This document shows, piece after piece, positions 1 through 9,854 of a stretch of DNA of 64,000 bases. The stretch comes from Rhodospirillaceae bacterium UBA1479 (lineage in GTDB: Bacteria > Pseudomonadota > Alphaproteobacteria > Rhodospirillales > Casp-alpha2). The stretch covers positions 859,198 to 923,197 of the forward strand of contig DCRZ01000002.1 in NCBI GenBank assembly GCA_002325375.1. The letters run 5' to 3'. Positions within the stretch are counted from its first letter, which is position 1; each line of letters opens with the position of its first letter. Below the pieces are notes generated by a model, which was given only the letters and a program-made list of their open reading frames with translations, was not told where the DNA came from and did no database searches. A program made the translations under genes and the position numbers.

Positions 1-1948
1 GGTCGTTGGCCCAGCGTCGGCAGGTAATCAGCACATCTTCCAGGTCGCGGCAGGCTTTCAACTGGGCTTCGAGTTCGTCGTGCAGGCCCGAAAGGTCCGG
101 CGGCGGGTCGAAGAAATCGGCGGTCAGCACGCTGTCCAGGATCGACGCATGGTTGCCCATATGCTCCGCCAGCTTGGGCGCCTTGCCGGCGATTTCGACC
201 ACCAGGGACAACAGGTGCGGGTTGGAATGGAACATGGAAAACAACTGCACCCCGCCGGGCAGCACCTTGAGGAAGCTGTCGAAGCGCAGAAAGGTCTTGT
301 CCGGTTCCGGCGTCTTGGCGATGGCGCGCAACAGCACGGGCATCAGTTCGGTCAGCAACTCGCGGGACCGGGTCGAGCGCATGGCCCGGTAGCGCCCATG
401 GTGCCAGGCCCTTATCTGAGCATCGACGCGGGCCGGTTCCTCGAACCCCATCTTGCGGATGGTCGCCAGCGTGTCCGGGTCGGCCTCGCCGCCCGTGAAC
501 ACTAGATTGCCGCCGGCGCCATCCTGGTCCGCCTCGGCGCTGAGCGCAGGTGCGTCGCCGAACAGGGCCCCATAATGGGTCTGCACGCGCTCAAGATGGC
601 CGGTCAGGACCTCGGCGAAGGCGTCACCCGTGGCATAACCCATGAAGCCCGCGAAGGCGTCGAAGGTCTCCTGCTCGTCCGGAAGGGTATGGGTCTGTTC
701 GTCATTAACCATCTGCAGGCGGTGTTCGACTTGGCGCAGGAAATCATAGGCGGCCTTCATGTCCGCCGCCGCCTCGGGCGTGACCTGTTCCAGGCCGACC
801 AGGCAGTCGATGGCGGCCTTGGTGCCGGACAGGCGCAGTTCCGGAATACGCCCGCCCCAGATCAGCTGTTGGGTCTGGGCGAAGAATTCGATCTCGCGGA
901 TGCCGCCGCCGCCCAGCTTGACGTTATGGCCAAGCGCCTTGATCGCACCGATGCCGCGATGGGCATTGATCTGGCGCTTGATCGAATGGATGTCCTGGAT
1001 CGCCGCGAAGTCCAGGTGCTTGCGCCAGATGAACGGGCGCAGCCATTCCAGGAACCGGGTGCCGGCCTCCAGGTCGCCGGCCACGGCGCGGGCCTTGATC
1101 ATGGCGGCCCGTTCCCAGTTCTGCCCCAGGCTTTCGTAATAGCTTTCGGCGGCCAGGACCGAAATCGCCAACGGCGTGGCGCTGGGGTCCGGGCGCAGGC
1201 GCAGGTCCGTGCGGAACACGTAACCATCGGCCGTTCGCTCGTCCATGATCCGCAGCATTTGGCGGACCAGACGGACCATGGCCGGCTGTAGATCATCGGG
1301 CTTGGTCGTGCGGATGACCTCGGGGTCGAACAGCACGATGATGTCGATGTCCGAGGAATAATTCAGCTCCCTGGCGCCCAGCTTGCCCATGCCGAGAACG
1401 ACCAGGCCCGATCCTTGCGACGGTGATGCGGGATCGGCTAATTCCAGGGCGCCGCGCCGGGCCATTTCCCCGAGACAGAAATCGCAGGCGGCCTTGAGGC
1501 AGGCTTCGGCCACATCGCTGAGCCCGCCGGTGACCTGTTCAAGGGACCAATCGCTGCTTATATCAGCCATGGCGATGGTCAATGCCGCGCGTTTCTTGGC
1601 GATGCGCAGGCGCGTCTTGATGGCGGGTTCGGTCTCACCCTCGGGGGCGGCGGAAATGTCCGACAGGATGCCGGCCAGGGCCGCGTCGGGGCCGTCGGAT
1701 AAAATGCGCAGGGTGAACGCCGGATCGCCCGAGGCCAGGCGGCCGAGGAACGGGCTATGGGCGAACACCGCGTCCAGCAGAGCCTTTTCCGGGGCGCCGT
1801 CGGCGATTTTCGCCGCCGCCGATTCGGTGCTTGGATCGGCGCAGCGAGAAACGGCGGAATCCCAATGTTCCCAAGCAACTGCCAGGGATTCGGGGTTTCC
1901 CGGGCTTGGCAGATCGGGTTTACTGTTGAAGGCCGAATTTTCAGGCAT
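1..1948 (-). CDS. glnE: Bifunctional glutamine-synthetase adenylyltransferase/adenylyl-removing enzyme, 3' end cut
   Basis: GlnE attaches and removes AMP on glutamine synthetase in response to PII signalling, setting ammonia assimilation in the cytoplasm. I read about 649 codons from an ATG at 1948 to the left edge; family members are roughly 950-1000 residues, so the C-terminal third lies outside the window. Near residue 186 is the nucleotidyltransferase motif GMGKLGARELNYSSDIDI, whose paired Asp residues bind metal and whose wording is typical of the N-terminal (deadenylylating) domain of GlnE. The gene is divergent from the AsmA-like gene, with about 80 bases between. No strong ribosome site is visible before the chosen ATG, so the start is moderately certain. 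Confidence 0.93.
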   Translation of the reverse strand, partial: MPENSAFNSKPDLPSPGNPESLAVAWEHWDSAVSRCADPSTESAAAKIADGAPEKALLDAVFAHSPFLGRLASGDPAFTLRILSDGPDAALAGILSDISAAPEGETEPAIKTRLRIAKKRAALTIAMADISSDWSLEQVTGGLSDVAEACLKAACDFCLGEMARRGALELADPASPSQGSGLVVLGMGKLGARELNYSSDIDIIVLFDPEVIRTTKPDDLQPAMVRLVRQMLRIMDERTADGYVFRTDLRLRPDPSATPLAISVLAAESYYESLGQNWERAAMIKARAVAGDLEAGTRFLEWLRPFIWRKHLDFAAIQDIHSIKRQINAHRGIGAIKALGHNVKLGGGGIREIEFFAQTQQLIWGGRIPELRLSGTKAAIDCLVGLEQVTPEAAADMKAAYDFLRQVEHRLQMVNDEQTHTLPDEQETFDAFAGFMGYATGDAFAEVLTGHLERVQTHYGALFGDAPALSAEADQDGAGGNLVFTGGEADPDTLATIRKMGFEEPARVDAQIRAWHHGRYRAMRSTRSRELLTELMPVLLRAIAKTPEPDKTFLRFDSFLKVLPGGVQLFSMFHSNPHLLSLVVEIAGKAPKLAEHMGNHASILDSVLTADFFDPPPDLSGLHDELEAQLKACRDLEDVLITCRRWAND

Positions 1949-2029
1949 ACTAGTCACTTGTTTCTCAGGCCTTGGGGGGTCTGAACACTGCGGTAAGCAA
2001 AAACTGGGGTCAAGCGCGCTAACGGAGGC

Positions 2030-5000
2030 GTGGTGACAGACGACGTCGAACAACACGGCGGGCAGGGTGAGAATCGGACGGGCGGCCATCTGAAACGGTG
2101 GTGCCGGGGTGCCGCGCATCTTGCTGGCGGACTGCTGGCGGGCGTGGCCATCGTCGCGGGCCTGCTGTCATGGCAGTTGTCCAAGGGACCGATTTCCCTC
2201 AGTTTCCTCACGCCCTATATCGAACAGGCGCTCAACGAACGCAGTCCCGACATGCAGGTCGAACTGGGCGACACCATCCTGACCTGGGCCGGGTGGGAAC
2301 GGGCCCTCGATATCCGTGTGCTCGACGTCCTGGTGTACGATAATCTGGGCGCCATCGTCGCCGCGATTCCCGAAGTCTCGTTTTCGCTGTCCAGCCGGGC
2401 CCTGATCCGGCGCGGCGCGATCGTGCCGAAAAGTGTCGAGCTGTTCGGCCCGCGTCTGGTCCTGCGGCGTGGCGCCGACGGTACGTTCGAGGTCAACCTT
2501 GGCAACGCCCGGTCCGACGGCCAGGGTCCGTCTGACGGCACGGGGTTGGGCAGCGGGTTGCTCGACCTTCTGATCGCCAAGGCCGGGGCCGGTCCGGATG
2601 CGGGTGCGCAACTGGCCTATCTGTCGCGACTGAACATCATCGGCGCGGAAACGGTGATCGTCGACGAAATCCTGGGCCGCCGGTGGACCGCGCCGGTCGC
2701 CGACATCCGGCTGATCCGCGACGATGCGGGTATCCAGGGCGAGATCGCCTTGCAGATGGATTTGAACGACCGCCGCTCCGAGGTTACGGCCAAGGGCAGC
2801 TATCTCGTCAACGAAGGACGCGTGGCGGTCAGCGTCGCCTTCACCGATCTTGACCCGAAGGCGCTTGCCGGGTTCCACGAATCCCTCAAGCGTTTCGAAA
2901 GCATTCAGCTTCCGCTCAAGGGCACGGTCACCCTGGGCATGAGCGTCAACGGCCCGCCCGAGGACATCGGTTTCCGCTTCACGGGCGGTGAGGGCGAAAT
3001 CCGCACCCCTGATCCGTATCAGGAAGCGATCGCGATCAAATCCCTTGTTCTGGCCGGTCGCTATGACGGCCGTGCCCGAACAGCGGAGATCCATGATTTC
3101 ACCATTGCCACGAAGGAGGGGGCAAGCGTGCGCTCTCCGGGTTCGGCGGCGCACCGCCTGCCGGTCGCCGGTCTGCAGTTTGCCGGCAAATACTGGATGG
3201 ATGATGACCGCTTGGAAATCTCGCGGCTTGCCGTCGACACGGGCGGCCCCCAGGCCGTGCTGGCCGGCACCGTGGAAGACACGACGGGAAGCGCCGTGGG
3301 CGCCTTCGACGTGGCGCTGCGGAATACCCCGCTGAAGGACATCCGCAAATACTGGGCGCCGGAATGGGCGCCCGATGTCTACAACTGGTGGACGGAAAAC
3401 ATTAAGGACGGCGTTGTTCCGAACCTCAACATGAAGGTCCGCGCAAGCGGCGGGCCGGGCGGCTGGGCGCTGACCTCGGTGGTTGGGGACATGGATTTCC
3501 GGGACACGGTCCTGTCCTACCTTCCCGGCATGCCGGACATCACGGACCTGGCGGGCAAATCGACCTTCACCCACAAACGCTTTGACGTCTTTGTCAGTCA
3601 GGGCAAATCGGGCGGGATGGTGCTCAGCGAGGGGCAGTTGTTCATCACCGGTCTGTCGACCGGCAAGGAACAGGCGGAAATCCAAGCCACGATCGCTGGC
3701 CAACTGGACAAGGCCCTGGCCTTGATCGATCATCCGCCGCTCGCCTATGCGACCAAGATGGAGGTCGATCCCAAGGGCACCAAGGGGGCGGCCAAGGTTC
3801 GCCTGCGTATCGGGTTTCCGCTGATCCTCGATCTAAAGCTGGAAGACGTGAACATTGCCGCCGACGCGCGCCTGCGCGAGGCCGCGATCCCCCATGCGTT
3901 GCACGGTTTCGACCTGGACGCCGCCGACTTGACCATGTCCATCGACAAGCGCGGGATGGAGGTCAAGGGCAATGGCATCGTCGCCGGCATGCCGGCTGAT
4001 ATTTCCTGGCGTGAAAACTTCGGCGATAAGGTCGCCTTCCGCACGATCCTGGACCTGTCCGGGCGCATTCCCGATGTCGAGCGCATCCGCGAATTGGGCC
4101 TGAACGTCGGCCTTCTGAACGAGGAATACGTCAGCGGTGCCGTCGGCGCCAATCTGCGCTTCACGGTGCTGAACGACGGCGAAACGCGGGTCGAAGTCCG
4201 CGCCGACCTGGCCGAAGCACAACTGGCCGTCGACCGGGTAAAGTGGAAGAAGCCCTTTGGGGCCGCCGGCCGGGCGGAAATGAACGTCACCTTCAAGCAG
4301 GATAAGGCGCGCGAGATCACCCATTTCGCGCTCTATGCCGAAGACCTGGCCGTCGCCGGGCGGGGGACGTTCGAGGACGATGGAAAGTCCGTTCAGCGCA
4401 TCGATTTCACGCGCATCAACCATGGCCGCACGGACATGAAGGGGGCGCTGATCCGGCGCGCCGATGGCGCTTGGGATCTGGGGTTCCATGGCGCCGGGCT
4501 TGATCTGTCGCCGGTGTGGAAGGACCTGACCGAAAGCGAGGGCGGGGAGGTGTTGGGGGACTTCGTACTCGCCGCCGAGTTCGACAAGGTCTGGATCGAT
4601 GACAAACGGGCCCTGAGCGACGTATCCGGCACGTTCCAGCGCGAAGGCAATATCTGGCGCACGGTTTATCTGAAATCCATCCTCGACGGCGCCACGGCGT
4701 TGAACGTGGAACTCAAGCCGGGACTGAACGGCGCCAACCGCACGGTTGATATCAGCACCGCCGATGCGGGCGTCGTGCTGCGCACGCTCGGCTTCTACGA
4801 CAACATGCAAGGCGGCGCCCTGCAATTGACCGGCACCTTCGATGACAGCCATCCCGATCATCCCCTGAAAGGCCGCTTGCTGATCCGCGACTACCGCGTG
4901 CTGAAGGCGCCGGCCTTGGCCCATCTGGTCAGCATCATGGCGTTGACCGGCATCCTTGATGCGCTACAGGGTGATGGCCTGGGCTTTGCCGTGCTCGACA

Positions 5001-5377
5001 TTCCCTTCACCATGCGTTCGGGCGTGGTTGAAATCGCCGATGCCCGCGCGGCGGGGACGTCCCTGGGCTTCACGGCCTCGGGCACGGTCTATACCCATGC
5101 CGATATTGTCGATCTGGAAGGCACGGTGGTGCCGGCCTATGCCATCAACTCGGCCCTGGGGCGCATTCCGATCCTGGGCAACATCTTTACCGGCGGCGAG
5201 AAGGGCAGCGGCCTGTTCGCCGCCAACTTCCGCATGACCGGCCCGCAGGAAGACCCGAAGGTTGACGTCAACCCGTTGTCGGCGCTTGCCCCCGGGTTCC
5301 TGCGCCGCCTGTTCGGCGTATTCGGTGATTCACCATCTGCGCCCAAAGACCTAAACCCCGTACCGACGCCGAAATGA
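2030..5377 (+). CDS. AsmA/YhdP-like large envelope protein (DUF3971-type)
   Basis: A 1115-residue protein with one N-terminal membrane segment (about residues 31-50) followed by a very long periplasmic part rich in alternating beta-strand sequence, as in the AsmA-like family that includes YhdP and TamB. Such proteins are thought to bridge the envelope and carry phospholipids to the outer membrane; that role is inferred from the family. The C-terminal part (VVPAYAINSALGRIPILGNI, then GEKGSGLFAANFRMTGP) is the typical conserved end of the YhdP/DUF3971 group. Two adjacent GTG codons (2030 and 2033) can start it; GGAGG at 2024-2028 fits 2033 better. It overlaps the next gene by four bases (ATGA), so the two are probably cotranscribed. 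Confidence 0.85.
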   Translation: MVTDDVEQHGGQGENRTGGHLKRWCRGAAHLAGGLLAGVAIVAGLLSWQLSKGPISLSFLTPYIEQALNERSPDMQVELGDTILTWAGWERALDIRVLDVLVYDNLGAIVAAIPEVSFSLSSRALIRRGAIVPKSVELFGPRLVLRRGADGTFEVNLGNARSDGQGPSDGTGLGSGLLDLLIAKAGAGPDAGAQLAYLSRLNIIGAETVIVDEILGRRWTAPVADIRLIRDDAGIQGEIALQMDLNDRRSEVTAKGSYLVNEGRVAVSVAFTDLDPKALAGFHESLKRFESIQLPLKGTVTLGMSVNGPPEDIGFRFTGGEGEIRTPDPYQEAIAIKSLVLAGRYDGRARTAEIHDFTIATKEGASVRSPGSAAHRLPVAGLQFAGKYWMDDDRLEISRLAVDTGGPQAVLAGTVEDTTGSAVGAFDVALRNTPLKDIRKYWAPEWAPDVYNWWTENIKDGVVPNLNMKVRASGGPGGWALTSVVGDMDFRDTVLSYLPGMPDITDLAGKSTFTHKRFDVFVSQGKSGGMVLSEGQLFITGLSTGKEQAEIQATIAGQLDKALALIDHPPLAYATKMEVDPKGTKGAAKVRLRIGFPLILDLKLEDVNIAADARLREAAIPHALHGFDLDAADLTMSIDKRGMEVKGNGIVAGMPADISWRENFGDKVAFRTILDLSGRIPDVERIRELGLNVGLLNEEYVSGAVGANLRFTVLNDGETRVEVRADLAEAQLAVDRVKWKKPFGAAGRAEMNVTFKQDKAREITHFALYAEDLAVAGRGTFEDDGKSVQRIDFTRINHGRTDMKGALIRRADGAWDLGFHGAGLDLSPVWKDLTESEGGEVLGDFVLAAEFDKVWIDDKRALSDVSGTFQREGNIWRTVYLKSILDGATALNVELKPGLNGANRTVDISTADAGVVLRTLGFYDNMQGGALQLTGTFDDSHPDHPLKGRLLIRDYRVLKAPALAHLVSIMALTGILDALQGDGLGFAVLDIPFTMRSGVVEIADARAAGTSLGFTASGTVYTHADIVDLEGTVVPAYAINSALGRIPILGNIFTGGEKGSGLFAANFRMTGPQEDPKVDVNPLSALAPGFLRRLFGVFGDSPSAPKDLNPVPTPK

Positions 5378-6918
5378 ACGCTTTGACCGGCCGGATCATT
5401 GCCGCCGGCCCGGGCCGGTTGGCCGTGGCGTTGGCGACCTATGTGACGGTTTTGCTGGTCCTGCGCTTGGCGCTGTTTCCGGGAGGTTCCGACGATGACG
5501 CGGAAATCCTCTATTACACACAGTCCTGGGCGCTGGCCTATAAGACCGGCCAGCCGCCACTCTATGCCTGGCTGATCCGCGCGGCCGAGGCTGTCATGGG
5601 CCCGACCATGGGGGCGGTGGTCGGGGTCAAATATGTGCTGCTCGCCGCGTTCTATGTATTTGTGTATCAGGCCGCGCGGCGGCTGTTCGCGGACAACCTG
5701 TTCGCCGCCCTGACGCCGCTGGCGCTGGTTGCCTGCTATTTCATCGGCTGGGAAACGGTCGTCAATTATTCCCACACGGTCCTGCTGCTGACGGCCATGG
5801 CGGCGGCGTTCTGGTTGGTTCTGCGCCTGGAAACGCGATCCGGCTGGACTGATTATTTGTGGATCGCCTTGGCGATCGCCACGGGTCTGCTCGCGAAATA
5901 CAATTTCATCCTGTTTCTGGTGCCGCTGCTGGCCGCCGCGTGGCGGCACCCCGGGTTGCGGCCCCGGGTGTTCTGCCTGCGCTTTTTGGCGGCGCTCATC
6001 CTGGCGGCGGGGATCGCGGCATTTCCTCTGGCCCATTTCCTGACCGATGCCGACGCCGTGGCGGGCGCTGCTGGGGCCGGGCGCCTGTTTCCCGTGATCG
6101 ACGACCGGCTGACGGCGGCGGGCCGGGGGCTTTGGCAATTCGTCCTGGCGACCCTCGGCCTGGTATCGCCGTTCCTGCTTTTTGCCTTTGGGATGTTTCC
6201 CGGCGCCTTGGCGCCGTTGCCCCATCCGTCGGTGCGTCTGATCAATTCGGGACGGTTTCTGGAAACCTATCTGCTGGTTCTACTGGTGGTTTGCGTCGCG
6301 GCGATCCTGGTCATGGGGGCGGCCGACGTGCGCAATAATTGGATGGTGGTGTGGTTCCCGCTGCCGCTTTACCTGTTGCTGCGGATCAAGGTGTTCACCG
6401 ATGACGGCGGGGCAAAGCGCCGCCTGCACTGGTTTGCGGCCGCCCTTCTGGTCGTGGCGCTCGCCGTGCCGGCGGGCCTTGTCGGACGGGGGCTTGTGGG
6501 GCCGGAAACCTGCCGCAAGTGTAATTTCTTCATTCCTTACGAGGAACTTGCCCGCAGTCTGGTCGTCGCCGGGTTCAGTGCGGGGACCATCGTCGCCGTT
6601 GATCGTCCGAACCAGATTGCCGGAAACCTGCGCCGCTATTTTCCCCACGCCCGTGTCATCAGCACCCGGTGGCGCGATTACATGCCGCCCCTGAACGCCG
6701 CCGGGCAGGCGGGGGAAGGCGGCAAATGCGCGCTGATCTGGTCCGGTGGGCCGTCCGGCGGTGGGGAGGGGCGGATGCTGGTCGAAGACTTGCGGGGCGG
6801 CATTCCCGTGCCCAAGCAGACGATCTTCCGCCGTACCTCACATCCCCTGCCGCGCAATCCGGAAAAGCGCCTGTCCTGGTCCTTCGTGGTGCTGGACGGC
6901 GAGGGCACCTGCCGTTAG
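5374..6918 (+). CDS. Glycosyltransferase family 39-type membrane protein (ArnT/PMT-like), copy A
   Basis: A 514-residue polytopic protein with about ten or more hydrophobic segments. The first outside loop holds an acidic cluster (GGSDDDAEILYYTQ) followed by QPPLYAWLIRA, the arrangement expected of GT-C/GT39 enzymes that move a sugar from a polyprenyl-phosphate carrier to lipid A, protein or another acceptor. The acceptor cannot be told here. The C-terminal soluble part starts with a CRKCNFFIPYEELA motif, shared with the next gene. It overlaps the YhdP-like gene by ATGA, which suggests a joint envelope role. It meets its paralogue (6926-8473) tail to tail with seven bases between stops. Confidence 0.8.
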   Translation: MNALTGRIIAAGPGRLAVALATYVTVLLVLRLALFPGGSDDDAEILYYTQSWALAYKTGQPPLYAWLIRAAEAVMGPTMGAVVGVKYVLLAAFYVFVYQAARRLFADNLFAALTPLALVACYFIGWETVVNYSHTVLLLTAMAAAFWLVLRLETRSGWTDYLWIALAIATGLLAKYNFILFLVPLLAAAWRHPGLRPRVFCLRFLAALILAAGIAAFPLAHFLTDADAVAGAAGAGRLFPVIDDRLTAAGRGLWQFVLATLGLVSPFLLFAFGMFPGALAPLPHPSVRLINSGRFLETYLLVLLVVCVAAILVMGAADVRNNWMVVWFPLPLYLLLRIKVFTDDGGAKRRLHWFAAALLVVALAVPAGLVGRGLVGPETCRKCNFFIPYEELARSLVVAGFSAGTIVAVDRPNQIAGNLRRYFPHARVISTRWRDYMPPLNAAGQAGEGGKCALIWSGGPSGGGEGRMLVEDLRGGIPVPKQTIFRRTSHPLPRNPEKRLSWSFVVLDGEGTCR

Positions 6919-6925
6919 GCAGGGC

Positions 6926-8473
6926 TTAGCGGCAATCGCCCGCGCCGGGGGTCAGGATCACGCCGAGTGCCGCCGTCTTGCCGCTGGTCAGCATCGGCAG
7001 CCCCTCCAGCGGTGAAATCACCAGACGCTGCGGCGTGTCCGGGGCGATGCCGGCGTTGAGAAGGCTGTTGGCGCCGGCGATGGCGGTGGATCGGTTGTCC
7101 CGCGCGGCATCCGCCGACCAGACGACAAGGCATTGGCCTGCGGCCTCGGGCGCCAGGGGCGGGATGATGTCGGGATGCTTCAGGCTGATGACCCGTGCGT
7201 CCGGCAGGGCCGCGCGCAGGTTGCCGGGCAGGGGGTCCGGATGCCAATAGGCGACGATGGTGCCGCCCGCAAAACCCAAGCCCTTTATCTTGGCGGCCAG
7301 GTCGGCGTAGGGAATGTGGTGCTGGCAGCGTCCGCAGGATAGCGGTTCGAACAGATATTTGGCGATCAGGGCCGAGGGCTGGGCCCAGAGAACCAGGGTG
7401 ATCAGGGCTGCGAGCGTCCGTTGGCGGGACGCCGGGGCGCCCGCCGCCTCGGCCCGCAGCAGCACCCAGAACGGCGCGAACAGCAGCACGAACATGTAAT
7501 GGGTGCGGATGCGGAAGTCGGGTTGGATCAAGGTGCCGACGGCGGTCATGGTCAGGACCAGGATCATATAGGTGCCGAGAACACGGACCATGGGGTGGGC
7601 GGGCGTCTTCAGCGGGCGGAACGCCATGGGAAAGCAGAGCAGCGCGATCAGCCAGAACGGCGACAGGAATCCCGCCGCCGCCTTCATCGCATGGGCCAGG
7701 CCGGTCAGGGAAAATCCGCCATGGGCGGCGGCCGTGTCGCCCGCTTGCGCGGCCAGGGTGTCCAGGTGCCCGGCCAGCCAAAGATAGTGGGGCGCCATGA
7801 CCGCCGCGGCCACGGCCACGGCCAGAACCATCCAAGGCGACAATATCCGGCGGCGCAAATCACGGTCCATCAGTGCCGCCGCCAGCAGGCAGATCAGAAA
7901 AATCCAGAAAGCGTATTTCGCGAGCCCGCCCAGGCCGATGGCGAGTCCGAGCAGCGCATAGTCCGACAAGCGGCCAGGCGTCGCGTCGCGCAGGCGCAGC
8001 AGCAGCCATAGGACCGCCGCATAAAGGCAGGCTGTCAGGACCGTATGGCTGAACCCGGTGACGACCTCCCACGCCACGAAATAGAACAGCACGGGCGCCA
8101 GGGCCGCCAGCCCGGCCAGGGCCCGCGTGGCGAACAGGTAGAGCGCCGCCCGCCACAGGAACAGGTACATGGCGTAAAGCAGGCTGAACTTGACGATGTT
8201 GACGGCCCACAGGCCGGGACCCGTGACCTGGGATACGGCCATGACCAGCCAGGTGTAGAGCGGCGGGTTGCGGACCTGATAGCCCCAGGCGAAGAACTGC
8301 GAGAAGATCAGCTGTTCACCGTCGTCGCCGCCGGTGCCGGGGAACAGGGTGGCGCGGATCAGGGCCATGGCCAGGATGATCGCGCCGACCACCAGGGGCG
8401 GGCCCGGCTGGTCGGTCAGGATCGCTAAGTTGCGGTCGAGCAGGCGGGACAGACGCGATGCGCTTTCCGCCAT
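6926..8473 (-). CDS. Glycosyltransferase family 39-type membrane protein, copy B (paralogue of 5374-6918)
   Basis: A 515-residue multi-spanning protein, the same length and plan as copy A: an early acidic loop (GGDDGEQLIFSQFFAWGY), then NPPLYTWLV, a SHTVL segment, and a C-terminal CGRCQHHIPYADLAAK motif followed by GFAGGTIVAYW and a PGNLRAALPDARVIS stretch that parallels PNQIAGNLRRYFPHARVIS in copy A. The two are clearly paralogues, but they lie in opposite orientation, end to end. It starts eight bases after the tyrS stop, so it is likely read through from tyrS. A role in glycosylating a lipid or cell-surface acceptor is inferred from the family; the substrate is unknown. Confidence 0.8.
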   Translation of the reverse strand: MAESASRLSRLLDRNLAILTDQPGPPLVVGAIILAMALIRATLFPGTGGDDGEQLIFSQFFAWGYQVRNPPLYTWLVMAVSQVTGPGLWAVNIVKFSLLYAMYLFLWRAALYLFATRALAGLAALAPVLFYFVAWEVVTGFSHTVLTACLYAAVLWLLLRLRDATPGRLSDYALLGLAIGLGGLAKYAFWIFLICLLAAALMDRDLRRRILSPWMVLAVAVAAAVMAPHYLWLAGHLDTLAAQAGDTAAAHGGFSLTGLAHAMKAAAGFLSPFWLIALLCFPMAFRPLKTPAHPMVRVLGTYMILVLTMTAVGTLIQPDFRIRTHYMFVLLFAPFWVLLRAEAAGAPASRQRTLAALITLVLWAQPSALIAKYLFEPLSCGRCQHHIPYADLAAKIKGLGFAGGTIVAYWHPDPLPGNLRAALPDARVISLKHPDIIPPLAPEAAGQCLVVWSADAARDNRSTAIAGANSLLNAGIAPDTPQRLVISPLEGLPMLTSGKTAALGVILTPGAGDCR

Positions 8474-8481
8474 CGAGCCTA

Positions 8482-9732
8482 TCAGACCGCCCGTACCAGG
8501 GCGTGGCGTTTTTTGCCGGCGCTGAGCTTGAATACCCCGTCCTTGAGGTCATCGGGCCCGGCGGTCGCCGTTTCGGAAGTGATCTTTTCGTCGTTGAGGC
8601 GCGCCCCGCCGCCCTTGATCAGGCGCCGGGCCTCGCCGTTCGATGCGGCCAGGCCGGCCTCGCGGAGCAATTCGAACAGAGGCACGCCGGCGTCAAGGCG
8701 GGCGGTCGGCACGTCGATGGTCGGAAGATCATCGCCGAGCGCTCCCTGCTCAAAGGTCTTGCGTGCCGTTTCGGCCGCACTTTCGGCGGCATCGCTGCCG
8801 TGGCAAAGGCGCGTGATCTCCGTCGCCAGGATCTTCTTGGCCTCGTTCAATTCGGCCCCTTCAAGGGCTTCCAGGCGGGCGACCTCGTCCAGGGGCATGT
8901 CGGTGAACAGGCGCAGGAATTTGCCGACGTCGGCGTCCTCCGTGTTGCGCCAGTACTGCCAGTAGTCGTAGGCGCTCAGCATGTCTTCGTTCAGCCACAC
9001 GGCCCCGGCGGCGGTCTTGCCCATCTTGGCGCCCGACGACGTGGTCAAAAGCGGCGTGGTCAGGCCGAACAGGCCCCTGTTGTCGACCCGGCGCGCCAGT
9101 TCGACCCCGTTGATGATATTGCCCCACTGGTCCGATCCGCCCATCTGCAGGGTGCAGTCGTGGCGGCGCGACAGTTCCAGGAAATCATAGGCCTGGAGGA
9201 TCATGTAGTTGAATTCCAGGAAGGTCAGCGGCTGTTCCCGCTCCAGCCGCAGCCTGACCGAATCAAAGGTCATCATGCGGTTGATGGAGAAATGCCGGCC
9301 GACGTCGCGCAGGAACCCCAGGTAGTTGAGATGGTCCAGCCAGTCGGCGTTGTTGACCATGACCGCGTCGGTCGGCCCGTCACCGAAGGTCAGAAACTTG
9401 GCGAATACCTGTTTGATGCCGGCCATGTTGGCGGCGATGTCGTCGTCGGTCAGGGCCTTGCGCATTTCGTCCTTGCCGGACGGATCGCCGACCTTGGTCG
9501 TGCCGCCGCCCATCAGGACGATGGGTTTATGCCCGGACTTTTGAAGCAGGCGCAGGGTCATGATCGACATCATGTGACCGGCGTGCAGAGACGGCGCCGT
9601 GCAGTCGAATCCGATGTAGGCGGTGATCGTTTTCGTGGCCGCCAGGGCGTCCAGGGCGTCCATGTCCGTGCACTGATGGATGAAACCGCGCGCCTGGGCG
9701 TCGTTCAGAAATTGGGATTTCAGCTTGGTCAT
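8482..9732 (-). CDS. tyrS: Tyrosine--tRNA ligase
   Basis: Charges tRNA-Tyr with tyrosine in the cytoplasm (class Ic synthetase). I start it at the ATG at 9732 (MTKLKSQFLNDAQARGF), giving 416 residues, the normal length for the family; an open frame continues upstream but carries no homologous sequence and would run into anmK. The HIGH-type motif is HAGH (residues 50-53) and the KMSKS-type loop is KMGKT (residues 236-240). The C-terminal 60 or so residues (EARRLIKGGGARLNDEKI) form an S4 RNA-binding domain. It is divergent from anmK, with 122 bases that must hold both promoters, and is followed at eight bases by a glycosyltransferase gene. Confidence 0.97.
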   Translation of the reverse strand: MTKLKSQFLNDAQARGFIHQCTDMDALDALAATKTITAYIGFDCTAPSLHAGHMMSIMTLRLLQKSGHKPIVLMGGGTTKVGDPSGKDEMRKALTDDDIAANMAGIKQVFAKFLTFGDGPTDAVMVNNADWLDHLNYLGFLRDVGRHFSINRMMTFDSVRLRLEREQPLTFLEFNYMILQAYDFLELSRRHDCTLQMGGSDQWGNIINGVELARRVDNRGLFGLTTPLLTTSSGAKMGKTAAGAVWLNEDMLSAYDYWQYWRNTEDADVGKFLRLFTDMPLDEVARLEALEGAELNEAKKILATEITRLCHGSDAAESAAETARKTFEQGALGDDLPTIDVPTARLDAGVPLFELLREAGLAASNGEARRLIKGGGARLNDEKITSETATAGPDDLKDGVFKLSAGKKRHALVRAV

Positions 9733-9854
9733 GGCGGCTTTTACCGCGCCCGCGCGGGTTGGGCAATATTCCCGTCGTCGCGGCGGCGCATTCTGGCCTT
9801 GCCCGGGCGGGAACAGGCCGACACAATCCGGCGCATCTTTTCCGGGGGGAACCC

